Of a stretch of 9,254 nt of DNA, positions 6,634-9,254 are shown piece by piece; position 1 is the first letter of the stretch, and each line of letters begins with the position of its first letter. The DNA comes from Flavobacterium psychrophilum (GTDB lineage: Bacteria > Bacteroidota > Bacteroidia > Flavobacteriales > Flavobacteriaceae): contig CAMCTL010000138.1 in the NCBI GenBank assembly GCA_945878515.1, forward strand, positions 1 through 9,254, given 5' to 3'. The position numbers and the translations under genes were made by a program. The notes below the pieces were generated by a model. That model saw only the letters and a program-made list of their open reading frames with translations. It did not search any database and was not told the origin of the DNA.

Positions 6634-8088
6634 TTATACTTGTATTGTTTGAGTTGCTGGTTGTTTGGCCGTAGTTGTTTTCTTGGCGGCAGTTCCTTCT
6701 CGTGTCATCGTTCCCCATTCGAAAGTAGTCTTAGTCAAAAAATCTATATAGCCTCTTATATTAAAAAAAACGATCAAAGGGTGGTAAATAATAGGCTCTA
6801 CCAAACAAAATAGAATTAATCGAAAATATTCTCTGTTTTTAAAACGGTGCTCTAATAGCCTTTCGTATAAAAGTGTTGTCAATGATAAACTGAGCCCAAA
6901 AATATATGAAAAAAACAGCATTAAAAAAGCCGTGTTCCAGTTAACCCCACCTACAATAATAAGCCAAATTGTTGCTAGATAACCAACGGTTTCAATTATC
7001 GGCGCTAAAAATTCGAAAAAAAAGATAAATGGGAATGAAATCAATCCCATTTTTTTGTACTTTCTATTAAATACGTATTGCCAATGTATCCTGAAAATTT
7101 GATACAAACCTCTAGCCCATCGAGTCCGTTGACGATTCAATACACGAAATGTCGGTGGTCCTTCAGTCCATGCACAAGTATCAGGCACCAGGTCAATTTT
7201 GTATGGCTTTTGATAATTAATCATGTATGCAATCATCCTAGTTGTCATGTCCATATCCTCTGCATGCGATGCTGGATCATATCCACCAGCTCCAATTGCA
7301 ATTTCTTTATCAAACAATCCTAAACCCCCAGACACATTACTAATTGCATTGATGGTAGAAAATCCGAGTTTCCCAATATAAAAACTTCGCAAATATTCAA
7401 TTTCTTGGTATAATGGAAACATTCTCACTGGCAATTTAGCTTCTAATAAAACGCCGTCTTCTACGACACAACTGTTTACCATTCGCATGGTAGCTCCAAC
7501 TGAAATTACACGTGTTTTATTAGTGAGTACGGCAAGCATCATTTTAGTTAAAGCTTCACGGTCAAGAACACAATCCACATCAGTACAAATAAAGTACGGA
7601 TATTTAGCAACATTAACTCCCGCGTTTGATGCGTCGGCTTTAGTACCACCATTTTCTTTATCTACTACAATTAATCTAGAAAATTCTGGATTCGTAGATT
7701 TAAAGATACGCTTAAATGGCTTCGTTTTAATTTTTTCTACATAAGCATAAGTAGTCTCAACCATTTCAAAATTATCAATAAGAAGTTGCAACGTATCATC
7801 TTTGCTACCATCATTAATAATTACCACCTCAAATGTAGGGTAGTTCACCGTAAGAAATGACGTTACATTGTTAATAATGGTTTTCTCTTCATTATATGCG
7901 GGTGCAACGATCGAAATACCAGGAATAAATGGAGATTCTCTAAATATTTTTTGAGTATCCGAACTCTTTTGAGCCACCAACTGTCTCAATTTAAAAAATG
8001 CCAAAATAGCTAGTGCCGAGTAAATGAGTACTAGTGAGAAAGCATAAAAAAAAATGACAAATTGGTAGACGTATAAGATTGTATCCAT
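6634..8088 (-). CDS. Processive-type family 2 glycosyltransferase, inner membrane
   Basis: Encodes 484 residues and should polymerise sugars from a nucleotide-sugar donor at the cytoplasmic face of the inner membrane, extruding the chain. An N-terminal membrane helix (about 8-32) precedes the GT-A domain (about 55-345). That domain shows the GT2 signatures in order: PAYNEE (63-68), NDGSKDD with Asp93, GGTKADASNAG (147-157), the metal-binding DVD (170-172), the catalytic-base-type AED (276-278) and QRTRW (320-324), the QxxRW motif of cellulose-, poly-GlcNAc- and hyaluronan-type synthases. Further hydrophobic segments lie near 350-380, 384-408 and 424-446, followed by a Lys/Thr/Gln-rich tail (465-484). 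No PilZ domain is present, so it resembles PgaC, YaiP or NfrB more than BcsA. It begins 13 bp after the HEAT-like gene and ends 5 bp before the TPR/barrel gene, a synthase-exporter pairing. The GT2 assignment is firm; the donor sugar and product cannot be read from sequence. Confidence 0.93.
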   Translation of the reverse strand: MDTILYVYQFVIFFYAFSLVLIYSALAILAFFKLRQLVAQKSSDTQKIFRESPFIPGISIVAPAYNEEKTIINNVTSFLTVNYPTFEVVIINDGSKDDTLQLLIDNFEMVETTYAYVEKIKTKPFKRIFKSTNPEFSRLIVVDKENGGTKADASNAGVNVAKYPYFICTDVDCVLDREALTKMMLAVLTNKTRVISVGATMRMVNSCVVEDGVLLEAKLPVRMFPLYQEIEYLRSFYIGKLGFSTINAISNVSGGLGLFDKEIAIGAGGYDPASHAEDMDMTTRMIAYMINYQKPYKIDLVPDTCAWTEGPPTFRVLNRQRTRWARGLYQIFRIHWQYVFNRKYKKMGLISFPFIFFFEFLAPIIETVGYLATIWLIIVGGVNWNTAFLMLFFSYIFGLSLSLTTLLYERLLEHRFKNREYFRLILFCLVEPIIYHPLIVFFNIRGYIDFLTKTTFEWGTMTREGTAAKKTTTAKQPATQTIQV

Positions 8089-8101
8089 AAATTTTAAACT
8101 C

Positions 8102-9247
8102 TTAATTCAAAAGTAAAGGGTTCTTAATATGTTCAAAAATTAGGTAATCAAATCCTTTTGCGTCACGCTCTAAAACTTCAATTACACGCTGACCATTTAC
8201 TTCTGATTTGTAAATAGCTTCTCCTAATGCCAGCTTCAAATCTGTTTCGTAGGCGCTTTCAAAAGCGCGAACATAGAATGGCAACAACAATGGATCTGTT
8301 TGAATATGTTTTAAATTATTAATAATGCACAATTGAACATTTTCTGAACAAGCCCCATATTGTTTGATTAAATTATGCGCCATACTTTCAATTCCCAACT
8401 TGTTTAAAGTTTCAACTATTTGCATCTTAACCTCATCGCTCGGGGTTGTCTTAAAGAAATCAAAAAGAAAATCCTTATTTTCCGCTTGATTGTAGTAACC
8501 AACTTCATAAATAAATAGCGATTGCAAATTTACATTTTTAACTTTAGGTATCCATCGGACAAAGTTAGGAATGGTTTGTGTAGGCTTATTTAAAAGAATG
8601 TCGTGAATTTTACTTTTGTCCCAAACCGTAAAATCTTTATCAAATTCTTCGTCAAAAAACTTAAATGGCTCATGCTGACTTAAGTGAATCTGCGCAATAC
8701 GTGCTTTTTTACGAAGTTCACTATTTTTATGATACAACAAGGTAGAAAGGATTGACTCAGAAATATTTGCCCTTAAATCAATAATAGTTTGAAGGTTTTC
8801 CATTTTAACTTTCAGCGATTTATCTGTTAACTTATCATCCCAGTAAGCTGTCAATTTGAAAAGACGTGCTAAAGATTGAAGATTCTCATAATTAAATTGA
8901 AACGGAAAATCATTTTTGATAACTACCATTTCATAAACAATGTCTGGAAGTTCTGGATGGCAACGTTCTTTTATTGATGCAAAATCGTACTGTAAGGCAT
9001 TATATGGAATGATCTCAGGGACTGTAAGAATTCCAGCTAAAACAGTATAACAGTCGCTATTTCTTTTTCGCTCAGCTTCCGCAATTTCAAATCGTTTTTT
9101 GATATAATAATTTACAAGGCTCAAGATGCCAAAAAAAAGCAATAAAAGGATTAAAAAAATGGTAACTACTACAGTAATACGAATAACAAGAGCCATTACA
9201 ATAAACTTGTAATACAGATTCTCGAAAAAATTAATAATAGTAAACAT
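8102..9247 (-). CDS. Membrane-anchored HEAT-like helical repeat protein
   Basis: Encodes 381 residues. A strong hydrophobic segment at about residues 19-48 is followed by a basic/charged stretch (YYIKKRFEIAEAERKR), consistent with one inner-membrane anchor and a cytoplasmic remainder. From about residue 115 to the end the protein is a chain of amphipathic helix pairs (for example around 145-190, 255-315 and 318-360), the look of HEAT/ARM-type solenoids, which usually act as protein-binding scaffolds. No catalytic motif is visible. The ATG at 9247 is preceded by seven A residues on the coding strand, which suits Bacteroidota translation. An in-frame ATG at 9196 (residue 18) is an alternative start and would still keep the membrane anchor. 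The frame is open to the window edge, so a start further upstream cannot be excluded. It is the first visible gene of the operon, 13 bp before the glycosyltransferase, so a role as a synthase partner or assembly scaffold is inferred. The fold call is by eye and moderately sure. Confidence 0.72.
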   Translation of the reverse strand: MFTIINFFENLYYKFIVMALVIRITVVVTIFLILLLLFFGILSLVNYYIKKRFEIAEAERKRNSDCYTVLAGILTVPEIIPYNALQYDFASIKERCHPELPDIVYEMVVIKNDFPFQFNYENLQSLARLFKLTAYWDDKLTDKSLKVKMENLQTIIDLRANISESILSTLLYHKNSELRKKARIAQIHLSQHEPFKFFDEEFDKDFTVWDKSKIHDILLNKPTQTIPNFVRWIPKVKNVNLQSLFIYEVGYYNQAENKDFLFDFFKTTPSDEVKMQIVETLNKLGIESMAHNLIKQYGACSENVQLCIINNLKHIQTDPLLLPFYVRAFESAYETDLKLALGEAIYKSEVNGQRVIEVLERDAKGFDYLIFEHIKNPLLLN

Positions 9248-9254
9248 TTTTTTT
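9248..9254 (-). promoter_or_regulatory. Poly-A leader before the HEAT-like gene
   Basis: Seven A residues directly precede the ATG at 9247 on the coding strand and run to the window edge. A-rich leaders without a Shine-Dalgarno sequence are common at Bacteroidota starts, so this favours 9247 over the in-frame ATG at 9196. Any promoter lies outside the window. Confidence 0.35.

Noticed and set aside
6629..6718. N-terminal extension of the TPR/barrel protein from an in-frame ATG at 6718
   Set aside because: It would put 30 polar residues before a perfect signal peptide and overlap the synthase gene by 85 bp; ATG 6628 gives a normal signal and a 5-bp gap.
7078..7744. Plus-strand open frames at 7078-7323 and 7487-7744
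   Set aside because: They are antisense to the conserved glycosyltransferase motifs, and the translations resemble no protein family.
8089..8101. Promoter or terminator in the largest intergenic gap
   Set aside because: Only 13 bp of A/T-rich sequence, with no inverted repeat and no space for a promoter; read as an operon junction.

Overview
The window is strongly A+T-rich and all genes lie on the minus strand. The starts have no recognisable Shine-Dalgarno sequence and are preceded by A/T-rich stretches. Two proteins carry clear lipoprotein signals, and the families present (DUF4838, DUF1573, a TPR protein ending in a YaiO-type barrel) point to a Gram-negative member of the Bacteroidota, most likely a flavobacterium-like lineage. 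This assignment is inferred from style and gene families; no taxonomic marker is present.

The window holds six genes packed into one apparent operon, read from high to low coordinates. (1) 9247-8102: a membrane-anchored, helical HEAT-like protein. (2) 8088-6634: a processive-type family 2 glycosyltransferase in the inner membrane. (3) 6628-3842: an exported protein with a long TPR superhelix and a C-terminal outer-membrane beta-barrel of YaiO type. (4) 3845-1698: a large DUF4838 lipoprotein with an apparent carbohydrate-binding C-terminal domain. (5) 1720-1130: a DUF1573 lipoprotein. (6) 1126 to the left edge: an incomplete, very acidic, Asn/Ser-rich protein built from imperfect repeats of 79 residues. 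Gene junctions are +13, +5, -4, -23 and +3 bp, so there is no room for internal promoters or terminators outside coding sequence. No RNA genes, mobile elements or CRISPR arrays were seen, and no gene-free stretch exceeds about 15 bases.

The likely joint role is a synthase-dependent exopolysaccharide pathway. The glycosyltransferase would polymerise and translocate a glycan across the inner membrane, the HEAT-like protein may be its membrane partner, and the TPR/beta-barrel protein would carry the chain through the periplasm and outer membrane. This layout resembles PgaC/PgaA and the E. coli yaiO-yaiP neighbourhood. The DUF4838 lipoprotein may bind, trim or modify the polymer. The roles of the DUF1573 lipoprotein and the acidic repeat protein are unknown; the repeat protein is the least familiar element. 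The polymer, and the operon's promoter and end, cannot be determined from this window.
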